Shown here: positions 7,928 to 14,867 of the stretch, piece after piece
How the letters are laid out: each line of letters opens with the position of its first letter
Position numbering within the stretch: position 1 is the first letter of the stretch
NCBI RefSeq assembly: GCF_025264645.1
Contig: NZ_CP073696.1
Coordinates: 4,030,001 to 4,094,000, forward strand
DNA length: 64,000 bases
Direction: 5' to 3'
Source: Edaphobacter lichenicola
GTDB taxonomy: Bacteria; Acidobacteriota; Terriglobia; Terriglobales; Acidobacteriaceae
Notes under the pieces: generated by a model
The model's input: the letters and a program-made list of their open reading frames with translations, nothing else
Database searches by the model: none
What the model was told of the DNA's origin: nothing
Program-made: the position numbers and the translations under genes

Positions 7928-9469
7928 TCAGGTTTCGCGACCGTGTTGACCATCGATTTTTGATGAGAGGAACACGGCGGCGCTTAGCGCGCTGGCCAGT
8001 GCGAGTCCAACTGACATACCTATCACGACGCGATATCCCCGAACGAAAGACTCTGCAACAGCCGCGCTTACGCGCGGGTCGCTGCTCTGTGCCGCGGCAA
8101 GACTTGGCCGTTGCTCGTCGACCTTTCTGCTTTCCGATGGACTGAGCAAGAGAGGTTTCACACGACGATCCAACTCTTTGTTGAAGCTTGTCAGCAGGAC
8201 TAATCCAAAGACGGCGACAGCGAGTAAGCCGGCAATTCGAGAGACAGCATTGTTGACGCCGGAGGCGATCCCCGCTTCGTTCACGGAGCACGAGTTCATG
8301 ACGGTGGTGGTGACCGGCGCGACACAGATCGCCATGCCGACACCAAGAACCACAACCGGCGGGAAGAACGTAGTCCAATAGGCTCCTCCAATTTCGGGTC
8401 TTGCAAAGAGAGCATATCCCGCCGCAGAGACGAGTGATCCGACGACGAGCGGAGCCTTGGATCCGTATCGCGCAACCAGGCCGCCCGACCACCGCGAGAG
8501 TACGAAGATAAGCAGAATGAACGGCAGGAGAGCCCCACCAGCCTGCGTCGCGGAGTAGTGCTGGACTTGAATCAGATCCATCGGAAAGAAGAACAGAACA
8601 CCACTTAATGCACCATAGAGGAAGAGCGTGATCAGGTTGGCTCCGCTGAAGTTTCGAGAGCGAAAGAGCGACAACGAGACCATGGGCGACGACGACCTTG
8701 CTTCAACGAGCAGAAAGCCGGCGAGTGCTGCGATTCCAGTCAAGCCGGTGAGAGTCGACATCCATCTCCCGCGCTGAACCTCAATCAACGCAAATGTGAT
8801 TGCTCCAAGTCCGAAGGTTGCGAGCATAGCTCCAGGCCAGTCGAGCGATCGGCTGGCGCTTTGGTTATGACTCTCTCGAACTTTTCCGAGAGTGACCAGA
8901 AGTACAACGAACGCAATCGGCAGGTTGATAAAGAAGACCCAGCGCCATGAGGCGTGCTCGACGAGCCACCCGCCAAGCACTGGTCCAATCGCAGCCGTGA
9001 TGGCAGAAAAACCTGACCAGGTGCCTATCGCTTTGCCACGGTCTTCGGTTGAAAACGACGCGCTGATAAGGGCCAGGCTGCCAGGGATAAGCATCGCGGC
9101 TCCGATACCCTGTAGAGCACGCGCGACGATCAACGTGGTGATTGAACCTGCGAATCCGCACCACGTCGATCCCAAAGCAAAGACGATGACGCCAAAGAGG
9201 AAGACCTTGCGGCGGCCGTAGAGATCGCCCAGCGATCCGCCTACCAGAAGGAGTGACGCCAGCATGAGCGCATACGATTCCACGACCCACTGAACGCCGC
9301 TCACCGTTGCATGCAATGAGTTTTGCAGCGCAGGCAGGGCGACGTTCACGACGGTTCCGTCGATAAAAGCCATGCTCGAACCGAGGATCGTCGCGACGAG
9401 AACCCAGAGGCCGCTCCGCGAACCAGCCTCGGGAGCAATATCGTCTGGCGGCGAAGTCTTGATAGTCAT
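7928..9469 (-). CDS. DHA2 family MFS drug exporter (EmrB/QacA type)
   Basis: A 513-aa transporter with 14 predicted membrane segments, the hallmark of DHA2 proton-coupled multidrug exporters. Visible signatures: motif D1 SSMAFIDGTVVNVALPALQ near residue 35, motif A GDLYGRRKVFLFG, and antiporter motif C in AITAAIGPVLGGWL. A long cytoplasmic or soluble insert near the C-terminus (LNKELDRRVKPLLLSPSESRKVDEQRP region) is common in this subfamily. It stands upstream of GH32 on the same strand but with a 145-base gap, so co-transcription is uncertain. No TetR or MarR regulator is adjacent. The substrate is not deducible. Confidence 0.9.
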   Translation of the reverse strand: MTIKTSPPDDIAPEAGSRSGLWVLVATILGSSMAFIDGTVVNVALPALQNSLHATVSGVQWVVESYALMLASLLLVGGSLGDLYGRRKVFLFGVIVFALGSTWCGFAGSITTLIVARALQGIGAAMLIPGSLALISASFSTEDRGKAIGTWSGFSAITAAIGPVLGGWLVEHASWRWVFFINLPIAFVVLLVTLGKVRESHNQSASRSLDWPGAMLATFGLGAITFALIEVQRGRWMSTLTGLTGIAALAGFLLVEARSSSPMVSLSLFRSRNFSGANLITLFLYGALSGVLFFFPMDLIQVQHYSATQAGGALLPFILLIFVLSRWSGGLVARYGSKAPLVVGSLVSAAGYALFARPEIGGAYWTTFFPPVVVLGVGMAICVAPVTTTVMNSCSVNEAGIASGVNNAVSRIAGLLAVAVFGLVLLTSFNKELDRRVKPLLLSPSESRKVDEQRPSLAAAQSSDPRVSAAVAESFVRGYRVVIGMSVGLALASALSAAVFLSSKIDGQHGRET

Positions 9470-9574
9470 TCCGAGGTCCTTTGCACTTCATTATCTTCCA
9501 AGAAGCGTCACAGGCTTGGGAATTGGAGTAGGTTTCGAGCGGATAGGCATAAGATTGGAGCTTGAGGTGTTCCG

Positions 9575-9838
9575 ATGCTCTATAAAAAGATTAACGTCGA
9601 ACTGATCGTCGTTGCCGACGAGGCTGAGGCAGTCATTGGGGAATTGAACTCCGCGCTCGATCAGATGGAAGAGAGATACACGCTCTTCGGTGGTGGAATC
9701 GAGACGGTTGCTGTCAAACATCCGGGAGCACGGAAGAGATCGGCACTCGCTCATACGATCGCCGCAGGTGAATCCGTTGCTGATGCCCTCAAGGTGGCAC
9801 GTGAGAGCGTCACTACTGCGCTTCGCGCAGTCATCTGA
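9575..9838 (+). CDS. Small conserved-looking hypothetical protein
   Basis: An 87-aa protein without signal peptide or membrane segment, beginning MLYKKINVELIVVADEAEAV and containing ALDQMEERYTLFGGGIETVAVK. The alternating beta/alpha pattern (about two strands and two helices) looks like a small ferredoxin-like or regulatory fold. I have the impression of similar small proteins in other acidobacteria but cannot name a family. It is divergent from the DHA2 exporter (106-base gap) and 136 bases upstream of the CGNR regulator, whose operator lies between them. No strong Shine-Dalgarno is visible (AGGTGTTCCG before the ATG). Confidence 0.65.
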   Translation: MLYKKINVELIVVADEAEAVIGELNSALDQMEERYTLFGGGIETVAVKHPGARKRSALAHTIAAGESVADALKVARESVTTALRAVI

Positions 9839-9924
9839 GCTAACGCAGCTTTCGGGAGATGCTGTTACGTAAGTCTCTCGGCTAGAGGAGATTTTAGAGT
9901 TTGCGCTCCGCGACTGAGGAATGG

Positions 9925-9956
9925 TGTAACCTGTATCTGGATTCAGTAAGGTTACA
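9925..9956 (+). promoter_or_regulatory. Putative operator, TGTAACC-N18-GGTTACA, before the CGNR gene
   Basis: A perfect 7-bp inverted repeat (9925-9931 and 9950-9956) ends 18 bases before the CGNR start codon. The same element with the same N18 spacer recurs before the SDR gene at 10781-10812. The right half-sites are both followed by GC (GGTTACAGC). The identical geometry suggests one regulator binding both sites; autoregulation by the CGNR protein is an inference. Confidence 0.55.
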
Positions 9957-9974
9957 GCTTTCACAGGGGGCCAA

Positions 9975-10571
9975 ATGAAGACCAAAGCAGTGGAGACAGA
10001 GTACGTAACTTCTCCGATCCCTTCGGTGGGCGATCATCCTGCCATCAATTTCATCAATACCCTTCGTATGATTGGGGGGGAATTGACCGACACGTGGCAG
10101 AGCGATGCAGATGTTGCTGCATGGATCGTTCAGGAGGGATTGCGCGATGCAATTCCTTCAACAACATGGCCGGTTGGCGTCCTGCTTCGCAAGACACGAA
10201 GTTTAAGAGAGCTTGCACTGAGAGCGGTAGAGGCGAGAAAAGCGAAGAAGGCAGTCCCCCTCGATGAACTGAATGGTTTTCTTGAACACTCAGACAGCCA
10301 CTGTGTTCTCCAGGCGAAAACGCGCACGGATATTCAGTTCGAGCGCGTATACGGACAGAAGACGGTTGAACAGTATCTGGCACCTGTTGCCGAGTCAGTA
10401 GCGGAACTGTTGTCGCACGGAGACTTTGATCTGATTCGTCACTGCGAAGGCGCACACTGCGTGCTTTGGTTTTACGACCGCACCAAGGCCCACCGGAGAC
10501 GATGGTGCAGCCCGCAGACCTGCGGCAATCGATCAAAGGTAGCGGCGTTTCGAGCACGTGCCAAGGAGTGA
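9975..10571 (+). CDS. CGNR zinc-finger protein, putative transcriptional regulator
   Basis: A 198-aa protein of the ABATE/CGNR class. The N-terminal half (about 20-140) is helical and contains the DHPAINFINTL motif typical of this family. The C-terminus has the zinc finger: Cys157, Cys162, WFYDRTKAHRRRWC (Cys178), then CGNR (183-186) and a basic tail KVAAFRARAKE. Family members are regarded as putative stress-related regulators with a ligand-sensing N-terminal part; the ligand is unknown. The gene lies 19 bases behind an inverted repeat that is duplicated in front of the following SDR-RidA-nitronate monooxygenase genes, so it probably controls itself and that operon. A GGGGG purine tract sits just before the ATG (ACAGGGGGCCAAATG). 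Confidence 0.88.
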   Translation: MKTKAVETEYVTSPIPSVGDHPAINFINTLRMIGGELTDTWQSDADVAAWIVQEGLRDAIPSTTWPVGVLLRKTRSLRELALRAVEARKAKKAVPLDELNGFLEHSDSHCVLQAKTRTDIQFERVYGQKTVEQYLAPVAESVAELLSHGDFDLIRHCEGAHCVLWFYDRTKAHRRRWCSPQTCGNRSKVAAFRARAKE

Positions 10572-10780
10572 TGGCAGGGTCGAGTTGTACTTGGAGTGCT
10601 GAGCGCCGATCGGTTCTGACGTGGCAATTCTTGCGACGCAGAGGAAGTCTTACCCCGAAGTCTGTGCCTGTGAGCAAGATCCGGTCGTTTGTTGATCGAT
10701 CCAGAGTGGACAGCGGAAAAAACCAAAATCCAATCGGCATTTTTGTGAATCCTAGTAAGCGTTGGGAGAATCTGTTCTTA

Positions 10781-10812
10781 TGTAACGTTTTATTGAGGTT
10801 TTATTGGTTACA
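10781..10812 (+). promoter_or_regulatory. Putative operator, TGTAACG-N18-GGTTACA, before the SDR gene
   Basis: Second copy of the inverted repeat at 9925, with the same 25-base start-to-start distance; 6 of 7 arm positions pair. Inside it, TTTTATTG occurs twice as a direct repeat (10788-10795 and 10799-10806). It lies 54 bases before the SDR start, inside the 295-base gap 10572-10866, which otherwise shows no gene. It probably overlaps the promoter of the SDR-RidA-NMO operon. Confidence 0.55.
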
Positions 10813-10866
10813 GCCAAACACGCAGAGACAGATCTATGGGCTCTGTGAGACGTAAGAGGAGCAATA

Positions 10867-11589
10867 ATGGAAAACAAAAAGACAGTGATCGTAACCGGTG
10901 CGTCCCAAGGTATCGGAGCAGCGATTGTTCAGGCGTTTCTGGACCGCGGCTACAACGTAGTTGCAACGTCACGCAGCGTCTCCAAAGCCGGCTTCGCGCC
11001 GTCGCCTAAACTCGCAATCGTCGACGGAGACATCAGCCAGGCGGCAACGGCAGAGAAGGTCGTAAAGGCTGCGATCGAGAAGTTTGGCTCGGTCGACCAT
11101 GTTGTCAACAATGCAGGCATTTTTGCAGCGAAGCCTTTCACGGATTTCACCATTGAGGATTTCCGCGGTCTCGTCGCCACCAACCTGGAGGGATTCCTCT
11201 TCATTACCCAGGCTGCGGTCAAGCAGATGCTCTCGCAGGGCACCGGTGGCAGCGTGACAAGTATCACGTCCTCGCTGGTCGTAAACCCCATCGCGGGCGT
11301 TTCGGCTTCGATCCCAATGATCACCAAGGGTGGACTTGAGGCGATTACCTTAAGTCTCGCGAGCGAGTATGCGAAGAGTAACATCCGCTTCAACGCGGTT
11401 GCACCTGGTGTCGTCGACACCCCACTCCACACCGGCAACCCGAAGGACTTCATGAAGAGCCTTTCACCCATGGGAACGATCTCCGACGCAAAGGATATTG
11501 CGGAGGCAGTTGTTTATGTGACCGAAGCACGTCACGTCACCGGGGAGGTGCTGCACGTGGACGGCGGTGCGCACGCAGGTAAGTGGTAA
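10867..11589 (+). CDS. SDR-family oxidoreductase lacking the catalytic tyrosine
   Basis: A 240-aa short-chain dehydrogenase/reductase. The cofactor loop is TGASQGIG (10-17), NNAG is at 81-84, and the helix-4 Asn is in LVATNLEG (Asn106). The active-site Lys is in MITKGGLEA (Lys154), but the position four residues before it, normally Tyr of YxxxK, is Pro150. Ser residues of the catalytic region (TSITSS) are present. The C-terminus VLHVDGGAHAG is typical. The Shine-Dalgarno AGAGGAG precedes the ATG. The lack of Tyr suggests altered chemistry, or catalysis by another residue; I recall relatives with a similar ITKGG block. First gene of an operon with RidA and nitronate monooxygenase. Confidence 0.9.
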   Translation: MENKKTVIVTGASQGIGAAIVQAFLDRGYNVVATSRSVSKAGFAPSPKLAIVDGDISQAATAEKVVKAAIEKFGSVDHVVNNAGIFAAKPFTDFTIEDFRGLVATNLEGFLFITQAAVKQMLSQGTGGSVTSITSSLVVNPIAGVSASIPMITKGGLEAITLSLASEYAKSNIRFNAVAPGVVDTPLHTGNPKDFMKSLSPMGTISDAKDIAEAVVYVTEARHVTGEVLHVDGGAHAGKW

Positions 11590-12071
11590 GCAAGAAAGAT
11601 TCGCAGCCGGGCAGAGCAGAACGCCGGCTGCAGGATCTTGGCATTCAGCTGCCGGCCACGCCTACACCGTTAGGTAGTTACGTCGAGACGGTGCAGACGG
11701 GCAACCTGCTCTTCTTTAGCGGAATGCTCCCAGTCGTCGATCACAAGCCGAAGTATATCGGCAGGCTTGGGAAGGAATTCGACGCCGAGGCCGGACGGGA
11801 TGCGACCTACACTGCGGCACTGAATGTGCTCGCTGCGGCCAAGGAGCATTTGGGATCGCTGGATCGAGTGACCCGCGTCGTTCGACTCGGAGTGTTCCTC
11901 GCAACCTTTGGGGATTTCTTCGATCAGCCCAGGGTTGCGGACGCTGCTTCGGATCTGTTCCGAGATGTCTTTGGGATTGAGAAGACATCTGTTCGGCAGG
12001 TAATCGGCATCGCCAGCCTTCCACTTGGCGTGCCTGTAGAACTCGATGTCATCTTCGAAGTTTCAGAGTAG
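11583..12071 (+). CDS. RidA (YjgF/UK114) family protein
   Basis: RidA-type enzymes hydrolyse reactive enamines/imines made by PLP enzymes or oxidases. This 162-aa copy starts at GTG 11583, overlapping the SDR stop by seven bases, which suggests translational coupling. The family pattern is visible: LLFFSGMLP (strand with the G-x-L-P turn), AALNVLAAAKEHLGSLDRVTRVVRLGVFL, the conserved Arg in EKTSVRQVIG (Arg138) and the closing LPLGVPVELDVIFE. Arg138 aligns with the substrate-binding arginine of active RidA. The longer loop around DHKPKYIGRLGKEF places it in the RidA paralogue group rather than the core housekeeping RidA. Confidence 0.9.
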   Translation: MVSKKDSQPGRAERRLQDLGIQLPATPTPLGSYVETVQTGNLLFFSGMLPVVDHKPKYIGRLGKEFDAEAGRDATYTAALNVLAAAKEHLGSLDRVTRVVRLGVFLATFGDFFDQPRVADAASDLFRDVFGIEKTSVRQVIGIASLPLGVPVELDVIFEVSE

Positions 12072-12124
12072 AAGACTTCAGGCAGAGGCGAGATGCTTCA
12101 GCCTTTTGTTTTTGAGGGTTCGTT

Positions 12125-13261
12125 ATGAAACAGGGATTCACCAGTTCATCGCGGCATTGGAATAAGACGCGCCTCTCTGCAACTCTTGGAATTGAGTACC
12201 CGATTATTCAAGGCCCGCTTGGTGGTCTGTCGACGCAGCGGCTGGCTGCAACCGTCTCGAACTTTGGTGGCCTTGGCTCCTTCGGAGCGCATGGCCTGGC
12301 CCCTTCAGCGATTAAGGATGTGATTGCCGAGATTCGTGCCCTCACCCCCAAACCTTTCGCTGTAAATTTGTGGGTCTCGATGGAAGATGAGGGTGCATTC
12401 ACTTCCGGTAGCGAAGCATTTGCACGAAGCCTGAGGCCGATCGCAGAACACATCCAGGCTTTGGGCGGTACACTTCCGACTTACAAGCCTTATGCACCCA
12501 TCAAGTTTGAGGACCAAGTTCGTGTGTTGCTCGATGCAAAGGTTCCCGTCTTCAGCTTCATCGCTGGGATTCCCCCGAAGGAGATCCTCGACGAATGCCG
12601 TGCGCAGGGCATCGTTACGATGGGAACTGTGACGACACCAGACGAAGCTATCGCTCTTGAGCAGGCGGGAGTCAACGTCATCGTCGCTTCCGGCTTTGAA
12701 GCAGGCGGTCACCGCAGTTCTTTCCTGCGTTCCTCCGAGGATTCGCTTACAGGAACGTTCTCGCTCGTGCCTCAGGTTGCAGACGCCGTTGCTGTCCCCG
12801 TGGTTGCCGCAGGAGGTATCGCCGATGCTCGCGGAGTTGTCGCGGCATTCGCTCTTGGTGCTGAGGGCGTACAGATGGGCACAGTCTTTCTGGCGAGTGA
12901 TGAGTCCGGTGCGAGCGTGCATCACCGCAAAGCACTGCTGAGTGGGAACGCTCGCAGAACAACATTGACCAGGGGCTTTACTGGACGGCTGGCCAGAGGA
13001 ATACATAACCAGTTGATCGAAGAGCTCAATCGCCCCGGAGTTGAGATCCTTCCATATCCCTTGCAGCGAGCGCTCGTGAAAAACCTTGTCACGCTTGCCG
13101 AGAAGGCTGCGAAGCCGGAGCTGCTGCAACTTTGGGCTGGACAAAGTGCCAATCTTTCCCGACAGACCGACGCAAAGACGCTGCTACAGACGTTAGTGAC
13201 CGAGGTCTCCGCGGTTGCCGACTCAGTTGTTCGCTGGAACTCCGAACGAGATAACAGATGA
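12125..13261 (+). CDS. Nitronate monooxygenase (2-nitropropane dioxygenase family)
   Basis: An FMN-dependent TIM-barrel protein of 378 aa. Signatures: PIIQGPLGGLSTQRLAA at the N-terminus (FMN site), GGLGSFGAHGL, SFIAGIPP, then the class I motif ASGFEAGGHR with the putative catalytic His196, and the phosphate-binding VVAAGGIADARGV plus GAEGVQMGT. Such enzymes oxidise alkyl nitronates such as propionate-3-nitronate, a plant and fungal toxin. It lies 53 bases after the RidA gene in the same direction, so a detoxification operon (SDR, imine hydrolase, nitronate oxidase) is plausible. Length is slightly above the usual 320-360 aa because of a longer C-terminal helix region. Confidence 0.92.
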   Translation: MKQGFTSSSRHWNKTRLSATLGIEYPIIQGPLGGLSTQRLAATVSNFGGLGSFGAHGLAPSAIKDVIAEIRALTPKPFAVNLWVSMEDEGAFTSGSEAFARSLRPIAEHIQALGGTLPTYKPYAPIKFEDQVRVLLDAKVPVFSFIAGIPPKEILDECRAQGIVTMGTVTTPDEAIALEQAGVNVIVASGFEAGGHRSSFLRSSEDSLTGTFSLVPQVADAVAVPVVAAGGIADARGVVAAFALGAEGVQMGTVFLASDESGASVHHRKALLSGNARRTTLTRGFTGRLARGIHNQLIEELNRPGVEILPYPLQRALVKNLVTLAEKAAKPELLQLWAGQSANLSRQTDAKTLLQTLVTEVSAVADSVVRWNSERDNR

Positions 13262-13417
13262 TCTGCTTCACGCTGAAGGAATTTACACGACAGATGTGCG
13301 GCCGTAGGTCGTGCTGCTGATTAAATCTCTTCTATAACGATCCCTTTGCCATCGGGCGATGAAAACGCTTGATCCGTTTGAGGCAGCATCCTGTTAGACC
13401 GACGAATCGGAGGAAGC

Positions 13418-13540
13418 ATGCATACGATGAAATCAGCGCTTCGAACCATGGCGACACTCGCAGTTATGCTCACCATCAGCGCGGGAGTGGAAGCTCAGAC
13501 AAAGGAAGAGTCATGGAACAGGTGTCTTATCGCACGGTGA
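13418..13540 (+). CDS. Short frame encoding a signal peptide, out of frame with the hydrolase
   Basis: ATG 13418 is preceded by an excellent Shine-Dalgarno (CGGAGGAAGC) and encodes a 40-aa product whose first 28 residues look like a signal peptide (MHTMKSALRTM, hydrophobic ATLAVMLTISAGVEAQ). It ends at TGA 13540 after overlapping the start of the alpha/beta hydrolase by 28 bases. Related hydrolases, as I recall them, carry such a leader in frame; here it is shifted. Either a one-base indel separated leader from enzyme, or this is a coupled leader peptide. Confidence 0.5.
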   Translation: MHTMKSALRTMATLAVMLTISAGVEAQTKEESWNRCLIAR

Positions 13541-14373
13541 AGATCGATGGACTCTCCATCTTCTACAGAGAAGCGGGGCCGAAAGATGCTCCGACCATTC
13601 TGTTACTGCATGGACTTCCGTCGTCGTCGCGGATGTTTCAGCCACTGTTGGCGCGGCTCGCAGACAACTATCATTTGGTTGCGCCCGACTATCCTGGCTT
13701 TGGACATAGCGATTGGCCCGATCCAAAGGTGTTCGATTACACCTTCGACCATATCGCTTCCGTGATGGACGGCTTCACGCAGGCGCTGGGCCTGTCGCGT
13801 TACACACTTTATATGCAGGACTACGGCGGGCCTGTTGGGTTTCGCATGGCATTGGCACATCCGGAGCGGGTGCAGTCCATCATCGTCCAGGACGCCGTCG
13901 CTCACAACGAAGGTCTTGGGGTGAACTGGGTAACACGACGGGCATTCTGGGCAGACCGGCCTGCTCACGATGAGGCGCTGCGCAAAAACCTGCTGTCGCT
14001 TGCAGCCACGAAGACGCGCCATATCGGAGACGACCCGAAAATTGAGCTCTACGACCCGGACCTCTGGACCGATGAATACGCATTTCTGAACGCGCCAGGG
14101 CAGGCGCAGATTCAAAGCGATCTCTTCTATGACTACCGCACAAACGTCGATGCGTATCCAAAGTGGCAGACATGGATGCAGAAGACACAGCCGAAACTTT
14201 TGGTCCTATGGGGCAAGCACGATCTCTCATTCGATATTGGCGAACCGGAACGTTACCGTAAAGACGTGCCGAACGCAGAGGTCTATGTTCTCGATGCGGG
14301 ACACTTCGCACTTGATATCAAAGCGGACGAGATTGCGGCGTTGATCCGTGAATTTATGGAGAAACAAAAGTAA
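13513..14373 (+). CDS. Alpha/beta hydrolase with aspartate nucleophile (haloalkane dehalogenase/epoxide hydrolase-like)
   Basis: A 286-aa alpha/beta fold hydrolase. The oxyanion motif is LLHGLPSSS (33-ish), the nucleophile elbow is MQDYGGPVG with Asp103 rather than Ser (as in haloalkane dehalogenases and epoxide hydrolases), and the catalytic His264 is in DAGHFALD. The strand after the cap, LLVLWGKHDLSF, supplies the acid. The chosen ATG 13513 has GGAAGAG upstream. The frame stays open upstream to 13369, but the strong upstream ribosome site drives a different frame coding a signal peptide, so the original protein may have been exported. It follows the nitronate monooxygenase by about 250 bases. 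Confidence 0.88.
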   Translation: MEQVSYRTVKIDGLSIFYREAGPKDAPTILLLHGLPSSSRMFQPLLARLADNYHLVAPDYPGFGHSDWPDPKVFDYTFDHIASVMDGFTQALGLSRYTLYMQDYGGPVGFRMALAHPERVQSIIVQDAVAHNEGLGVNWVTRRAFWADRPAHDEALRKNLLSLAATKTRHIGDDPKIELYDPDLWTDEYAFLNAPGQAQIQSDLFYDYRTNVDAYPKWQTWMQKTQPKLLVLWGKHDLSFDIGEPERYRKDVPNAEVYVLDAGHFALDIKADEIAALIREFMEKQK

Positions 14374-14867
14374 CCGATTCGTTCGCGCCGTCGCATGTGT
14401 CCATCACCAGATGATCGATGGTGGGCGGGCGATCGACGGGAGCGGGCGCGCGTTCAGTCGACACAAGATTTTCCCGTCGCGGATGAGAGGCTTCAACAAA
14501 CCGACGCGAATCGGTGAAGGTTCTATCGGCGAGGACCTGGTGGCGAGGTCTGTGATTGTCGAAATGGCGGAGGGTTCGTCGAAGCTCACCGATGTCCTAT
14601 GTTTTCGATTGACATCGGAAGTTTTATGAGTAGCTTAGTCATACCTCTCTTTTTAGATTTGTAAAGCATCACGTTACCTGGGCTATGGCCTTAACCGGTT
14701 CCCATCTAATTCCAAACTTCTCAGCATCTGTGAGGAGTACGACCGCTACCTCGAAATTGTTCAGCCTTAGTCGAATTTCGTTGTTTTAGCAGAGCACCGC
14801 TCTACACTGCGCAGTCTTCTTCTACACGCAAGAACCACCTTAGCCGATCGTATCGAAAGGGGTTGTG
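14374..14867. other. Intergenic region before the TonB receptor, no gene supported
   Basis: About 490 bases. A 93-codon plus-strand frame (14348-14629) and a minus-strand frame exist but have no ribosome site, unnatural composition and mutual overlap. The second half is AT-richer and presumably carries the receptor promoter; the receptor's Shine-Dalgarno AAAGGGG is at 14855-14861. Confidence 0.5.

Noticed and set aside
9491-9985. 164-codon minus-strand frame over the small protein and the operator
   Set aside because: Antisense to a better-supported small gene; no ribosome site and serine/threonine-rich shadow composition.
14348-14629. 93-codon plus-strand frame after the hydrolase
   Set aside because: Overlaps the hydrolase end, no Shine-Dalgarno, no recognisable features, and competing frames on the other strand.
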